Shown here: in pieces, positions 7,450 to 14,783 of the stretch
How positions within the stretch are numbered: position 1 is the first letter of the stretch
Layout: every line of letters starts with the position of its first letter
Source: JAPLYB01 sp964500015
GTDB lineage: Archaea > Nanobdellota > Nanobdellia > Pacearchaeales > UBA284
DNA length: 22,258 nt
Assembly (NCBI GenBank): GCA_964500015.1
Contig: CAZCMN010000015.1
Span: 1-22,258 of the forward strand
Reading direction: 5' to 3'
The notes under the pieces: model-generated
Told to the model about the DNA's origin: nothing
The model's database searches: none
What the model saw: only the letters and a program-made list of their open reading frames with translations
Position numbers and translations under genes: made by a program

Positions 7450-7500
7450 GCTTGAAAACCTCCTTGGTTTTTGGCATGCAGAAAATTTTCTTGATTTTCT
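7450..7500 (-). repeat. Two-hairpin module with Shine-Dalgarno in front of rps27ae (locus D)
   Basis: On the minus strand, right after the rps24e stop, come AATGCT, the hairpin AGAAAAT-CAAGAAA-ATTTTCT, the linker GCATGCC, the hairpin AAAACC-AAGGA-GGTTTT (7455-7471), and C-AAGC-ATG. AGGAGG spans the loop and 3' arm and lies about 8 nt from the ATG. The whole intercistronic spacer consists of the module. Confidence 0.8.
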
Positions 7501-7506
7501 AGCATT

Positions 7507-7782
7507 TTACTTTGCCTCTGCTTTCTTATTTTCTTTTTTCTTAGGTTCAAATTTATTTAACATTTCTTTTGAATCATAAATATAAGCTAAAATATCTGCT
7601 TTTTGTTTTCCAAAAGAAGGATAAACTTTTTTTACAATTATCAATTCTTTGTCTTTTTTTAGTTCATTAGCAAGATATTCTTGAATTGAGCTTATTGAAG
7701 GTGTAACTTTATCATCTGAAACAGCTTCAATCTCTTCTCTTCCTAATAATACTTTATGTTCTTTCTTTTCTATTGTTATCAT
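7507..7782 (-). CDS. rps24e: 30S ribosomal protein S24e
   Basis: 91 residues with the S24e pattern: an N-terminal beta strand (MITIEKKEHKVLLGREEI), TPS...I.EYLA.EL..D.ELIIVKKV, FGKQKADILAYIYDS, and the EPKKK basic tail. The length is typical of the archaeal protein. The start overlaps the spt4 stop by 4 nt (ATGA), so it is likely translated by coupling with Spt4. It is a component of the small subunit, in the standard archaeal operon order. Confidence 0.93.
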   Translation of the reverse strand: MITIEKKEHKVLLGREEIEAVSDDKVTPSISSIQEYLANELKKDKELIIVKKVYPSFGKQKADILAYIYDSKEMLNKFEPKKKENKKAEAK

Positions 7783-7970
7783 CTTGTTTTAAGAGCAAAA
7801 GTTCCTTTTTGTTTTACTCCAATTTTTTGTGCTATCTCTGATTTTTCAGGATTAATGACAATTATCTTTCCTTTCCAAGTATCTGTTAGTTGGTTGCCTT
7901 TGCAAATAGGGCAAGTGTCTGATTCAACCATTATCTTGCATTTTTTACAAGCTTTTTGTTTTGTGCTCAT
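7779..7970 (-). CDS. spt4: Transcription elongation factor Spt4 / RpoE2
   Basis: 63 residues. Cys pairs CKKC (about 8-11) and CPIC (about 20-23) make the zinc ribbon. GNQLTDTWKGKIIVINPEKSEIAQKIGV is the diagnostic Spt4 stretch, followed by GTFALKTR at the C-terminus. Spt4 pairs with Spt5 and clamps RNA polymerase on DNA to aid processivity. I choose the ATG at 7970: an upstream in-frame ATG at 7994 would add eight residues encoded by the hairpin repeat and absent from the family. A GGGAG in the hairpin loop is well spaced for the 7970 start. Confidence 0.92.
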   Translation of the reverse strand: MSTKQKACKKCKIMVESDTCPICKGNQLTDTWKGKIIVINPEKSEIAQKIGVKQKGTFALKTR

Positions 7971-8072
7971 GCTGAAAACTCCCGTTTTTGGCATCCTTAA
8001 AAATCTCTCGATTTTTGGGACACCAGAAATTTTTTAATTTCTTAGTGTGCAGAAAATTTTTAAAATTTTCTA
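7971..8072 (-). repeat. Array of four hairpin modules before spt4 (locus E)
   Basis: Four perfect or near-perfect hairpins run in tandem on the minus strand: AGAAAATT/AATTTTCT; linker GCACACT; AGAAATT/AATTTCT; linker GGTGTCCC; AAAAATC-GAGA-GATTTTT; linker AAGGATGCC; AAAAC-GGGA-GTTTT (7975-7988); then CAGCATG, whose ATG starts spt4. The last loop plus first arm base gives GGGAG, a Shine-Dalgarno. The array takes most of the rpoE-spt4 gap. Confidence 0.85.
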
Positions 8073-8126
8073 GTGTTTTTATTCTGATATAATTTGATAT
8101 TTAAGTTTATTTATTTTTTAATTATT

Positions 8127-8735
8127 CTATTTTTTACCTTTCTTCCCTGTTTTCTCACTTTTAACAGAAACTTTAGCCATTTTATCAGCCAATGCCTTAG
8201 ATTTTTTCTTATCTTCTTGGACCCATTCTATTTTTCCCAATCCTGGCTGCCTCATTGTCAACCCTATTTTAGGTGGGGTTGTTTTATAACTGACAGCAAC
8301 TACCCTGGCCACGCATAAATCTCCTCTTTTTAATGCTCTTTTGCTGTTTTTTCCGATTAGTGTTCCAGTTTTTGAAAAACTGACAAAATCATCCATTGTT
8401 TGGCTTATATGAATCATTGCATCAAATGTTCCAAGATCAACAAAAGCACCAAAATTAGTTATTTCTTTAACCTCGCCATAAACAAGTTCTTGTAAAACTG
8501 GTTTAAAAGTCAACAAAGAAAATTCAGAAGCATAATAAGCAGAAGCATCTCCTGGAATTAAAATTCCATCGTTAATTTTCTGAACATCTAAAACAGCAAT
8601 AACTGCCCCTAGATCTTCATCAATATAACTATCATACTTTTTCTCAAGTTGGGTTTTAATAGCTTCTTTTACAGGTAACCCAAATAGCTGTGGTTCTACT
8701 CTCACATGATCTTTTACTTTTGTTATATAGAACAT
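8127..8735 (-). CDS. rpoE: RNA polymerase subunit E' (Rpb7 homologue)
   Basis: 202 residues. Residues 1-80 form the N-terminal RNP-like domain (MFYITKVKDHVRVEPQLFG, QLEKKYD..ID.DLG..IAVLDV). Residues about 82-165 form the S1/OB RNA-binding domain (ELVYGEVKEITNFGAFVDLGTFDAMIHISQ..DDFV, then KIGLTMRQPGLGK). A Lys-rich tail follows, about 25 residues longer than the core family needs. With RpoF it forms the polymerase stalk, which helps open-complex formation and contacts nascent RNA. It lies upstream of spt4, separated by the four-hairpin array. Confidence 0.95.
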   Translation of the reverse strand: MFYITKVKDHVRVEPQLFGLPVKEAIKTQLEKKYDSYIDEDLGAVIAVLDVQKINDGILIPGDASAYYASEFSLLTFKPVLQELVYGEVKEITNFGAFVDLGTFDAMIHISQTMDDFVSFSKTGTLIGKNSKRALKRGDLCVARVVAVSYKTTPPKIGLTMRQPGLGKIEWVQEDKKKSKALADKMAKVSVKSEKTGKKGKK

Positions 8736-8789
8736 TTTTCAATCTAAGTATTTATTAAATGTTAAATTTTCAGGTGTTTTTAAACCTTA

Positions 8790-9155
8790 TCATACTTCTT
8801 CAATTAATTTTTTCTGTCTAATTCCAAGAACTTTTCCACCTGCTTTTTTTAATCTCCCCATTAACTCTTTGTCCATTGTTCCAACAAGGCATTTCTCCTT
8901 AACTGCTAGTTCTAATATGGCATCATCTGCTTTTCCCTTAGTATTAACAACTTCAACTTCAACTTTTTTTAAATACATCAAAGATAACCCTGCAGCTTCT
9001 CTATCTGGTTTTTTCTCTTTATCTCCCTTGCTTATAGAAATCAGTTCTTGTAAAACCTGGTTTAATAGAATTATTTTATAATCTGCTAGTTTGTCTAATA
9101 GTCTATATTTAGATAAATAAATTAAAAAATTTGTATCTGGAATAAGTTTCATCAT
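8790..9155 (-). CDS. PIN-domain endonuclease, Fcf1/Utp24-like (rRNA processing)
   Basis: 121 residues, a complete PIN domain. The acidic metal-binding residues are D7 (PDTNFLIYL), E37 (LQELI), D77/D78 (KADDAILELA) and D95 (GTMDKEL). The final LGIRQKKLI is typical of the archaeal Fcf1-like group found next to rpoE. It probably cuts rRNA precursors; this follows from the conserved position with polymerase and ribosomal genes and is not proven by sequence. A VapC-type toxin is the alternative, but no antitoxin gene lies beside it. The start could also be the second ATG (9152). Confidence 0.85.
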   Translation of the reverse strand: MMKLIPDTNFLIYLSKYRLLDKLADYKIILLNQVLQELISISKGDKEKKPDREAAGLSLMYLKKVEVEVVNTKGKADDAILELAVKEKCLVGTMDKELMGRLKKAGGKVLGIRQKKLIEEV

Positions 9156-9280
9156 TTTTTGAATATATTCTTCTATCTATCAAACAATAGGTATTTTTAT
9201 ACTTTTAGTCGAGAACACAGAATGCAATGAGAAAGTTATTTAAATGAACTGTTCTTTAAAATTTATAAAAAGAGGCGAGT

Positions 9281-10189
9281 ATGAAGAATCTATTTACATT
9301 TAGAAAGATAAGTATCTTGATTATTATACTTGTTTTGATAATCCCATTTATTATGTCTGTAAAAGCAGTTCCCGGATATTGTGTGACTGCAGATGTTACA
9401 GACATAAGCCCAAGTTCTGTTGGAATAGATGAAGAATTTACAGTTGGGATTGTTATAGAAAATTGCGGCGAGATATCTCCACAATCAATAACTTTTGAAT
9501 TAAAAGATATAAGCCCTTACATAGATGTTAAAGAGTCTCTGATTAAAGAAATAGGTCATTTAAGCTACTCTAACAGCAATAGATTTCTTCTTTATCACAT
9601 GAGAACTCTAGCAAATGCTACACCAGGAACATACTTAGTACGATATGTTTTGACCTATGCTGGAGAAGAAGTCTTGTTTACAAAAGAAAATAATTTTTCT
9701 ATTACAGTGACTGGAAAAGAAGCTGAGCTTAATTTAGCTTCTCTTAAAACAAAACCTACTCTGCCAAAACAAGGAGATGTTATTGAATTGACTCTAAGGA
9801 TAGAGAATGTTGGGAGTGGAACTGCAAAGTCTATCCAAATTTATGCAGACTATCCCTTTCAGGGAGTCAAGCAGTCTTTCATTGGTTCGCTTGAATCAGA
9901 TGAAGATGCTCCTGCTATTTTTACTTTTATTGCAGACAAATCAGGAATATTTGAATTTCCCGTGACAATCACTTATCTAGATGATTTTGGAGAAGGAGAA
10001 ATAAAAACCAATGTGAGTATTAGTGTATTGGAAAAACCTTCAAATATAGGAACCATTCTTTTTGCAATAATCCTTCTAGCATTCATTGGAGGAGGAGTAT
10101 ATTATTTTTTTAAGGTTAAGAAATCAAAAGATAAAATAATCCATCAACTCCTTAAGGGCGATGGATCAAAGAAAAAAAATAATGAGTGA
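9281..10189 (+). CDS. Exported CARDB/COG1361-type protein, partner of the ABC exporter
   Basis: 302 residues: a signal peptide (Ile/Leu-rich 10-27, ending ...SVKA), two tandem immunoglobulin-like beta domains (about 32-145 and 150-250, with E.F.V.I.IENCGE... and D.IELTLRIENVGSGTA), and a C-terminal transmembrane helix (about 256-277) with a Lys-rich cytoplasmic tail. Such proteins are often encoded before MacB/FtsX-type ABC transporters in archaea, as here. It overlaps the GTG candidate start of the permease by 4 nt. A GAGG motif (9272-9275) and a box tatttaaatg (about 9236-9245) precede the start. It likely presents or binds the exported substrate, which is unknown. Confidence 0.8.
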   Translation: MKNLFTFRKISILIIILVLIIPFIMSVKAVPGYCVTADVTDISPSSVGIDEEFTVGIVIENCGEISPQSITFELKDISPYIDVKESLIKEIGHLSYSNSNRFLLYHMRTLANATPGTYLVRYVLTYAGEEVLFTKENNFSITVTGKEAELNLASLKTKPTLPKQGDVIELTLRIENVGSGTAKSIQIYADYPFQGVKQSFIGSLESDEDAPAIFTFIADKSGIFEFPVTITYLDDFGEGEIKTNVSISVLEKPSNIGTILFAIILLAFIGGGVYYFFKVKKSKDKIIHQLLKGDGSKKKNNE

Positions 10190-10203
10190 AAAATGGAGAC
10201 AAA

Positions 10204-11409
10204 ATGTTTAATGATATTAAAGTTGGATTACTTAGCGCTACAAGTTCTATAAGGAGAGGAAATAAGAAGACTTTAGCTTTTATCATCTTTGTTTTAGCAT
10301 TAATTTTTATGAATCTTGTATTCCTTCCTTCGATGATGGCTGGAATGACTGGAATGTTTAATGGTTTTATGGAATATCCTTATGGAGATATTGTTATTGA
10401 ACCCAGTAGAGATAATATTTACATAAATAACGTAGATAATGTTTTACAAAAAGTTAGGGCAGTTCCAGATGTAAAAGCTGCAACAAAAAGGTTAGATGTT
10501 GGAGCTTCTATTCAGTATAAACAAAAAGTCGTGGGTTCAACTATAACTGGATTATTGCCTTTTGAAGAGTATGATGTTTCTAACTATCCAATGATTATAG
10601 CAGAAGGAGAGTTTTTGAGTGACCTTTCTCGAGATGAAATAATAATTGGTGCTATGCTTGTAGAAGGCTATTTTGGTTCTGAAATTTATGATAATCTTGG
10701 AGGAGTAAGGGTCGGCTCTCTTGTTGATGTTACATATGCTAATGGGGTAACAAGAACTTACAAAGTCAAAGGGATTATGGAAGGAACATGGGAAGGGACA
10801 GACCTTAATGCTTTAGTTCATTATAAAGAACTTGAAGATGTGTTTGGTTTGGATGGAAGTGAAGCAACAAGTGTTGTGATGAGAGTAAAAAATCCAAAAG
10901 ATGCTGAAAATATAAAGGAAAAAGTAATCGCAGCAGGAGTTAACGAACCAGTTTTTACAATGGCAGAAAAGTCTGACGCAATTTTAAGACAAGCTATGCA
11001 GAGCATAAATATGATAGATGTTGTGTCTAAGATTATTAGTTTGATTGTAGGGGCTGCTTTAATTTTGATTATTATTTATATTAATGTCTTAAATAGAAAA
11101 AGAGAAATTGGGATTTTAAAGGCAATAGGAATTACTCCTCGTTCAATTGTATTGTCTTACGCTTTTATTAGCATGTTTTATGTTTCAATGGGTATTCTCG
11201 CGGGATTAGTTTTGTATTTTGCTCTAATGTATTACTTTACTATGAATCCTGTAACTTTCTATGACACTCTCACAATTATTCCCGAGATTCAAGTAGGATT
11301 AATAATGCAAAATGTTTTCATGATGCTTGGAATGTCTGTTATTGCAGGAGTTCTTCCCGCATGGATGGTTTCAAAAGAAAGTATACTAAAATCAATTTGG
11401 AGAAGATAA
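10204..11409 (+). CDS. MacB/FtsX-like ABC transporter permease
   Basis: 401 residues from the ATG at 10204, chosen because GGAG (10195-10198) lies 5 nt upstream. A GTG at 10186 would add six residues and overlap the previous stop. Topology is type VII ABC: one N-terminal transmembrane helix (KTLAFIIFVLALIFMNLVFL), a large extracytoplasmic domain of about 220 residues, then three helices. YINVLNRKREIGILKAIGI in the first cytoplasmic loop is the classic FtsX-domain coupling motif. Together with the ATPase next door it should form a mechanotransmission or export system for a lipoprotein, peptide or surface component. Confidence 0.88.
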   Translation: MFNDIKVGLLSATSSIRRGNKKTLAFIIFVLALIFMNLVFLPSMMAGMTGMFNGFMEYPYGDIVIEPSRDNIYINNVDNVLQKVRAVPDVKAATKRLDVGASIQYKQKVVGSTITGLLPFEEYDVSNYPMIIAEGEFLSDLSRDEIIIGAMLVEGYFGSEIYDNLGGVRVGSLVDVTYANGVTRTYKVKGIMEGTWEGTDLNALVHYKELEDVFGLDGSEATSVVMRVKNPKDAENIKEKVIAAGVNEPVFTMAEKSDAILRQAMQSINMIDVVSKIISLIVGAALILIIIYINVLNRKREIGILKAIGITPRSIVLSYAFISMFYVSMGILAGLVLYFALMYYFTMNPVTFYDTLTIIPEIQVGLIMQNVFMMLGMSVIAGVLPAWMVSKESILKSIWRR

Positions 11410-11410
11410 A

Positions 11411-12112
11411 ATGGAAGAAGAAAAAACATTAATTAAAATAAAAAATATGTGCAGATATTACAAATCTGGAGAAGGGGAAGTTAAAGCCTTGGATAATGCT
11501 AACTTTGAAATTAAAAAAGGAGAATTTGTAGCAGTTATTGGTGCAAGTGGTAGCGGAAAAACAACAATGTTGAGAATTTTAGGGTTGATGGATAATCCTA
11601 CAAAAGGAGAATATTCAGTTCAGGGATTAAATGCCGGGGATTTGCCTGAAGCAGAAAGAACATATTATAGGTTGACTCGTTTGGGTTATGTATTTCAAGA
11701 TTATGCTTTAATGAATGAAATGAGTGCCCTAGAGAATGTTTATGTTCTATCCTTAATGGAAGGAAAATCAAAAAAAGAATCTATTGCAATAGCTAAAGAA
11801 GCACTTGATAAAGTTGGTTTAAAAGGTAAGGGAAACAGGGTCCCTGATGAACTTTCAGGAGGAGAAAAACAAAGAGTTGCTATTGCGAGAGCCATATCTA
11901 AAAAACCTGCGATTTTATTTGCTGATGAACCTTGTGCAAATTTAGATACTCATGCTTCTGGACAGATTCTTGATGTATTCAAGGAATTAAATCAAAAATA
12001 TGGGCAGACAATAGTCATGGTGACGCATGAGGCATGGCATCTTAAATATGTTTCTCGAATCATTGAATTGAAAGACGGTTTGATTGTCTCAGATAAAAAA
12101 AGAAAAAATTAG
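11411..12112 (+). CDS. ABC transporter ATP-binding protein (MacB/LolD type)
   Basis: 233 residues with every ATPase element: Walker A GASGSGKT (44-51), Q-loop Q96 (VFQDYALM), signature LSGGE (148-152) with KQRVAIARA, Walker B ILFADEP (168-174) and switch His206 (VTHE). It starts one base after the permease stop and powers that permease. Its TAG overlaps the convergent scpB stop (TTAG at 12109-12112). A T8 run at 12116-12123, just past the stop, could terminate the operon inside the 3' end of scpB. Confidence 0.93.
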   Translation: MEEEKTLIKIKNMCRYYKSGEGEVKALDNANFEIKKGEFVAVIGASGSGKTTMLRILGLMDNPTKGEYSVQGLNAGDLPEAERTYYRLTRLGYVFQDYALMNEMSALENVYVLSLMEGKSKKESIAIAKEALDKVGLKGKGNRVPDELSGGEKQRVAIARAISKKPAILFADEPCANLDTHASGQILDVFKELNQKYGQTIVMVTHEAWHLKYVSRIIELKDGLIVSDKKRKN

Positions 12113-12753
12113 ATATTTTTTTTATCTAGATTAAAATATTTATAGAAATCTTCAGATAAAGTTAATTCATAAGTTCTTCCTAACCTTTTTGACTTGACTA
12201 ACCCCATTGCAATAAAATGTTTGATATGGTCATAAGCTTTATTGCTTCTTATCCTGACAATAGAAGATTGTTTCATGGGTTGTTTGTAAGCTATAATTGC
12301 CAGGGTTTCTTGTTCTGATTTAGAAAATTCAGTTTCTCCTGTAACCATCTTATTTATAAGATTATGAAATTCCTGCTTAACATCCATCTTATAGACTGGC
12401 TTACCCTCAACTTCTCTCTTATTTATGATCATTGCAGTATCATTATGGCTGTATTTCTCAATTAATTTATCCATAATCTCTCTTGCCATAATCGGATTGA
12501 CATTGCTTACTCTTACAAGTTCATCAATATCTAAGTAGTTTGCAGATAAAAATAATGAAGCTTCAATTTTCTGCATTAATCTTGTTTCATCTACAGTTTC
12601 AGAAGAACTATCTCCAGAAAAGGGCTTTCTTTTTGGAGCTCTTCTTTCGATTATATCTTTAGGATTATCATCTACATCCTCAAAAATTTCCTTTAATGCT
12701 TCTCCATCTATTTGAATCTCTTTCTTTATTTCATTGTCTAGCTCTTTTTCCAT
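12109..12753 (-). CDS. scpB: Segregation and condensation protein B
   Basis: 214 residues. A charged, probably disordered 55-residue start precedes two winged helices: about 58-125 (MQKIEASLFLSANYLDIDEL) and 145-208. The second holds the ScpB signature ETLAIIAYKQP (149-159), then IRSNKAYDHIKHFIAMGLV and GRTYELTLSEDFYKYF. ScpB dimers bind the ScpA kleisin linker and support SMC-driven chromosome compaction. In many bacteria scpA and scpB adjoin; here they lie about 5.5 kb apart but on the same strand. The 3' ends of scpB and the ABC ATPase gene share four bases. Confidence 0.9.
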   Translation of the reverse strand: MEKELDNEIKKEIQIDGEALKEIFEDVDDNPKDIIERRAPKRKPFSGDSSSETVDETRLMQKIEASLFLSANYLDIDELVRVSNVNPIMAREIMDKLIEKYSHNDTAMIINKREVEGKPVYKMDVKQEFHNLINKMVTGETEFSKSEQETLAIIAYKQPMKQSSIVRIRSNKAYDHIKHFIAMGLVKSKRLGRTYELTLSEDFYKYFNLDKKNI

Positions 12754-12773
12754 GATTCATGATATATAACAAA

Positions 12774-12783
12774 GCTTAAATAA
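12774..12783 (+). promoter_or_regulatory. Promoter box of tRNA-Gly
   Basis: gcttaaataa lies about 26 nt before the first base of the tRNA, the right spacing for an archaeal TATA box. It may also serve the phosphatase gene, which begins 14 nt after the tRNA and has no room for its own promoter. Confidence 0.5.
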
Positions 12784-12805
12784 TTTACTTCTCTCAAATT
12801 TTTAT

Positions 12806-12927
12806 GCGCTGGTAGTATAGTGGTTAGTATTCGACGTTGCCATCGTATGGGGCAAGCCCCCTTACAAGTCACCCCAAAACCGTGACGCAAAAACGTTGTG
12901 ACCCGGGTTCAACTCCCGGCCAGCGCA
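12806..12927 (+). tRNA. tRNA-Gly(GCC) with a 50-nt intron
   Basis: Acceptor GCGCTGG pairs with CCAGCGC (12920-12926), discriminator A12927, no encoded CCA. The D stem GTAT/GTAT pairs with G-U pairs. Anticodon stem CGACG (12832-12836) pairs with CGTTG (12894-12898), anticodon GCC is at 12839-12841, and the T arm is CCGGG-TTCAACT-CCCGG. The continuity breaks after A37 (12842). An intron at 12843-12892 restores a 72-nt tRNA. UUGC (12837-12840) can pair with GCAA (12887-12890), giving the 4-bp central helix of an archaeal bulge-helix-bulge, with a 3-nt AAA bulge at the 3' site. The 5' bulge is less clean, so it may be a relaxed motif. Confidence 0.93.
12843..12892 (+). other. Archaeal tRNA intron (position 37/38)
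   Basis: The 50-nt insert holds two small hairpins, GGGGC-AA-GCCCC and GTCAC...GTGAC. It should be removed by the tRNA splicing endonuclease. The boundaries are inferred from restoring the anticodon arm and are exact only if splicing is canonical. Confidence 0.8.
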
Positions 12928-12940
12928 TATCATGCTTAAA

Positions 12941-13527
12941 ATGAAACTAATACTTGTGAGACACGGTGAGACTATTGAAAATGTTAAGGGGATTATGCAA
13001 GGGCATATTCACGGTAAACTTTCTGATTTAGGAAAAAAACAAGCTAAAAAATTAGCTTTAAGATTCAAAGAAGAAAAAATTAATGCAATTTATTCTTCAG
13101 ATTTAGCAAGAGCATCAGATACTACAAAAGAGATTGCAAAATTTCACAAAAAAGCTAAAATAATTTTAGTTAAAGAATTAAGAGAAAGAAATCTTGGAGA
13201 TTGGGCAGGAATGCATAGAAGAAGACTGATTGGGAAAATCCTCCAAAAAATCTTGAATCTTTAAAAAGTATGAGAAAAAGAGCTAAAACGCTTCTTGATA
13301 AAGCTTATAAAAAATATCCAAACGGAACAGTTCTTTTTTCAGGACATGGCGGGGTTAATAAAATTTTAATAACGCTTATTTTAGGAAAACCCCCAGTCTA
13401 TATAAAACAATTAGGGCATTTAAATAACACAGCAGTATGCATATTTGAAATTAAAGAAGACAAAAAACACATTATTCATTTACTAAATTGCACTAGGCAT
13501 CTTAATTCGTTTTCACAAAATATTTAA
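12941..13527 (+). pseudogene. Histidine phosphatase family gene, split by a frameshift
   Basis: The first reading frame (to 13264) gives MKLILVRHGET with the catalytic RHG, then Y.SDLARASDTT and L.ERNLGDWAG. The second frame (13270 on) gives LFSGHGGVN, the second catalytic His block, and the C-terminus. Reading the second frame backward yields DWENPPKNLESLKSMR before its ATG, so the two halves are one gene of about 195 residues. The shift lies near 13210-13225, in an AGAAGAAGA run, and is explained by one lost base. It may be a true pseudogene or an assembly error. I start at 12941 because MKLILVRHGE is the usual N-terminus; an ATG at 12932 is possible. Intact relatives act on phosphorylated sugars, glycerates or similar small substrates. 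Confidence 0.8.
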
Positions 13528-13557
13528 ATGCCTTTTATCTAGTCTTATTGAAAAAAG

Positions 13558-14058
13558 ATGGCAGAGATAAGTCCAGTATATGATGGGAAATTAGTTCACG
13601 CAGGAATTTTTGATTTTCGTGAATTTTATAGATTTATGTATGAATGGTTCAGAGATTACAGTTATCTAATCATAGAAAAAAAGTATTCTGAAAAAATTAA
13701 AGCAGAAGGAAAAGAAGTTGAGATAGAATGGCATTGTTTTAGAAAAATTTCAGAAGATTACAGATTCAAGATAAGAATCGTGATAAAAGTTATAAAAATG
13801 GTCACAGTCGAGGTTCAAGAAGGTGGAATGAAATTTAGCAGAGATAAAGGAGAAATTGAAGTTAAGTTTAATAGTTACCTTGAAAGAGACTGGCAGAATA
13901 GGTGGGATCAGCATCCCATTACAAAGTTTTTAAGAGGTTTTTATGAAAGATATATGCTAAGAGGCAGAATAGATTTTTTTGAAGATAAATTAAAAGAAGA
14001 AGTTGATGAAACCCTGTCTCAGATTAAGTCTTTCTTAGCTCTAATGGGCAATGCTTAA
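13558..14058 (+). CDS. Unknown soluble protein, mixed alpha/beta
   Basis: 166 residues, not recognised. It has no signal peptide or membrane helix. It starts with a short beta segment and an aromatic-rich helix (FREFYRFMYEWFRDYSYL), has alternating beta strands in the middle (IEWHCFRKI, YRFKIRIVIKVIKMVTVEVQ, EIEVKFNSYLERDW), and ends in an amphipathic helix. The pattern resembles a small conserved archaeal protein rather than a chance ORF. A promoter box atatttaaatg at about 13520-13530 precedes it at leaderless spacing. Confidence 0.7.
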   Translation: MAEISPVYDGKLVHAGIFDFREFYRFMYEWFRDYSYLIIEKKYSEKIKAEGKEVEIEWHCFRKISEDYRFKIRIVIKVIKMVTVEVQEGGMKFSRDKGEIEVKFNSYLERDWQNRWDQHPITKFLRGFYERYMLRGRIDFFEDKLKEEVDETLSQIKSFLALMGNA

Positions 14059-14154
14059 GATAAATTTCTTAAAAGTAACTAATCATTGCACAATCAGAAC
14101 TATAAAAGTCCGAGATAAACAAACTTAAAGAAAAATTTAACTTATAGGCAAGAG

Positions 14155-14607
14155 ATGAACAAAAAACAGATCTATCTTATTGCAATTGTTGTTCTAGTTG
14201 TTGCATTTGCTTTAATGTTCTTGTTTCAAATGAAAGATAAAAACAAATCAGAAATTAAGTTAAATAAAACCCAAATTACATGTTATGAAGGTGCATTATA
14301 CTTTCTGAGGCTTGAAAGTAATATAACTCACAGCCAACTAAATGTGCAAACTGCTCGTTGTAATGACCAATCCCTGTATTATCAAGTGGAATTAACTGGA
14401 ACTTATTTTGAAGATGAAGCTCATGAAATTTCTAAGCCAATTTATTATCAAAGAATTGCGGGAGGAACAGCAGCTTCTGGCCAAGATAGTTATTCTGAAG
14501 TTTGTCTAATAATCGGAGATCAAACCATTGTTTCTGAAATAAGAACTGGAAGAGAGATGAATTATCAATCTAAAGCAAGATGTTCTTGGCAGACAAAACT
14601 TCCTTAA
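14155..14607 (+). CDS. Unknown membrane-anchored extracellular protein
   Basis: 150 residues. Residues 5-26 form a single strong transmembrane helix after MNKK, with no evident cleavage site. The remainder is polar and contains Cys at about 43, 69, 121 and 143, suited to two disulfides outside the cell. A NITHS sequon is also present. I recognise no family. It stands alone between a soluble unknown gene and a 176-bp gap. Confidence 0.65.
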   Translation: MNKKQIYLIAIVVLVVAFALMFLFQMKDKNKSEIKLNKTQITCYEGALYFLRLESNITHSQLNVQTARCNDQSLYYQVELTGTYFEDEAHEISKPIYYQRIAGGTAASGQDSYSEVCLIIGDQTIVSEIRTGREMNYQSKARCSWQTKLP

Positions 14608-14783
14608 ATTTTTAGGTATGTTTTATCCAATTTTTTGTGTTTTAATTATTTACCTTATAAAGTTTTGTCGTGGGTGAAGCAAATCAACTTTGAACTTACA
14701 AATCAAACGAAGTGCGAAGTCTTAAAAAAAATTATTGTTTTTTAGAACAATTATATTTTTATACTGAAACATCTTGATTCTAA
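14608..14783. other. Spacer with two promoter-like boxes
   Basis: The box tatttttata (14754-14763) is spaced for a leaderless dCMP deaminase mRNA. A second box, ccttataaag near 14652-14661, could start a short transcript through 14680-14750, where A7-ATTATTG-T6 may act as a weak hairpin. I see no convincing RNA gene. Confidence 0.35.

Noticed and set aside
7971..7994. Eight-residue extension of Spt4 from the ATG at 7994
   Set aside because: It would be encoded by the hairpin itself, and the SD is placed for the ATG at 7970.
7971..8072. CRISPR array
   Set aside because: The units are short palindromes with varied stems and 5-9 nt linkers. There are no 25-40 nt direct repeats, no unique spacers and no cas genes.
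8790..9155. VapC toxin of a toxin-antitoxin pair
   Set aside because: The PIN protein has no antitoxin gene adjacent and lies in the conserved rpoE-spt4-rps24e cluster, which favours the Fcf1-like rRNA processing role.
13200..13270. Programmed ribosomal frameshift in the phosphatase gene
   Set aside because: There is no X XXY YYZ slippery site and no clear downstream pseudoknot. Mutation or an assembly error is simpler.
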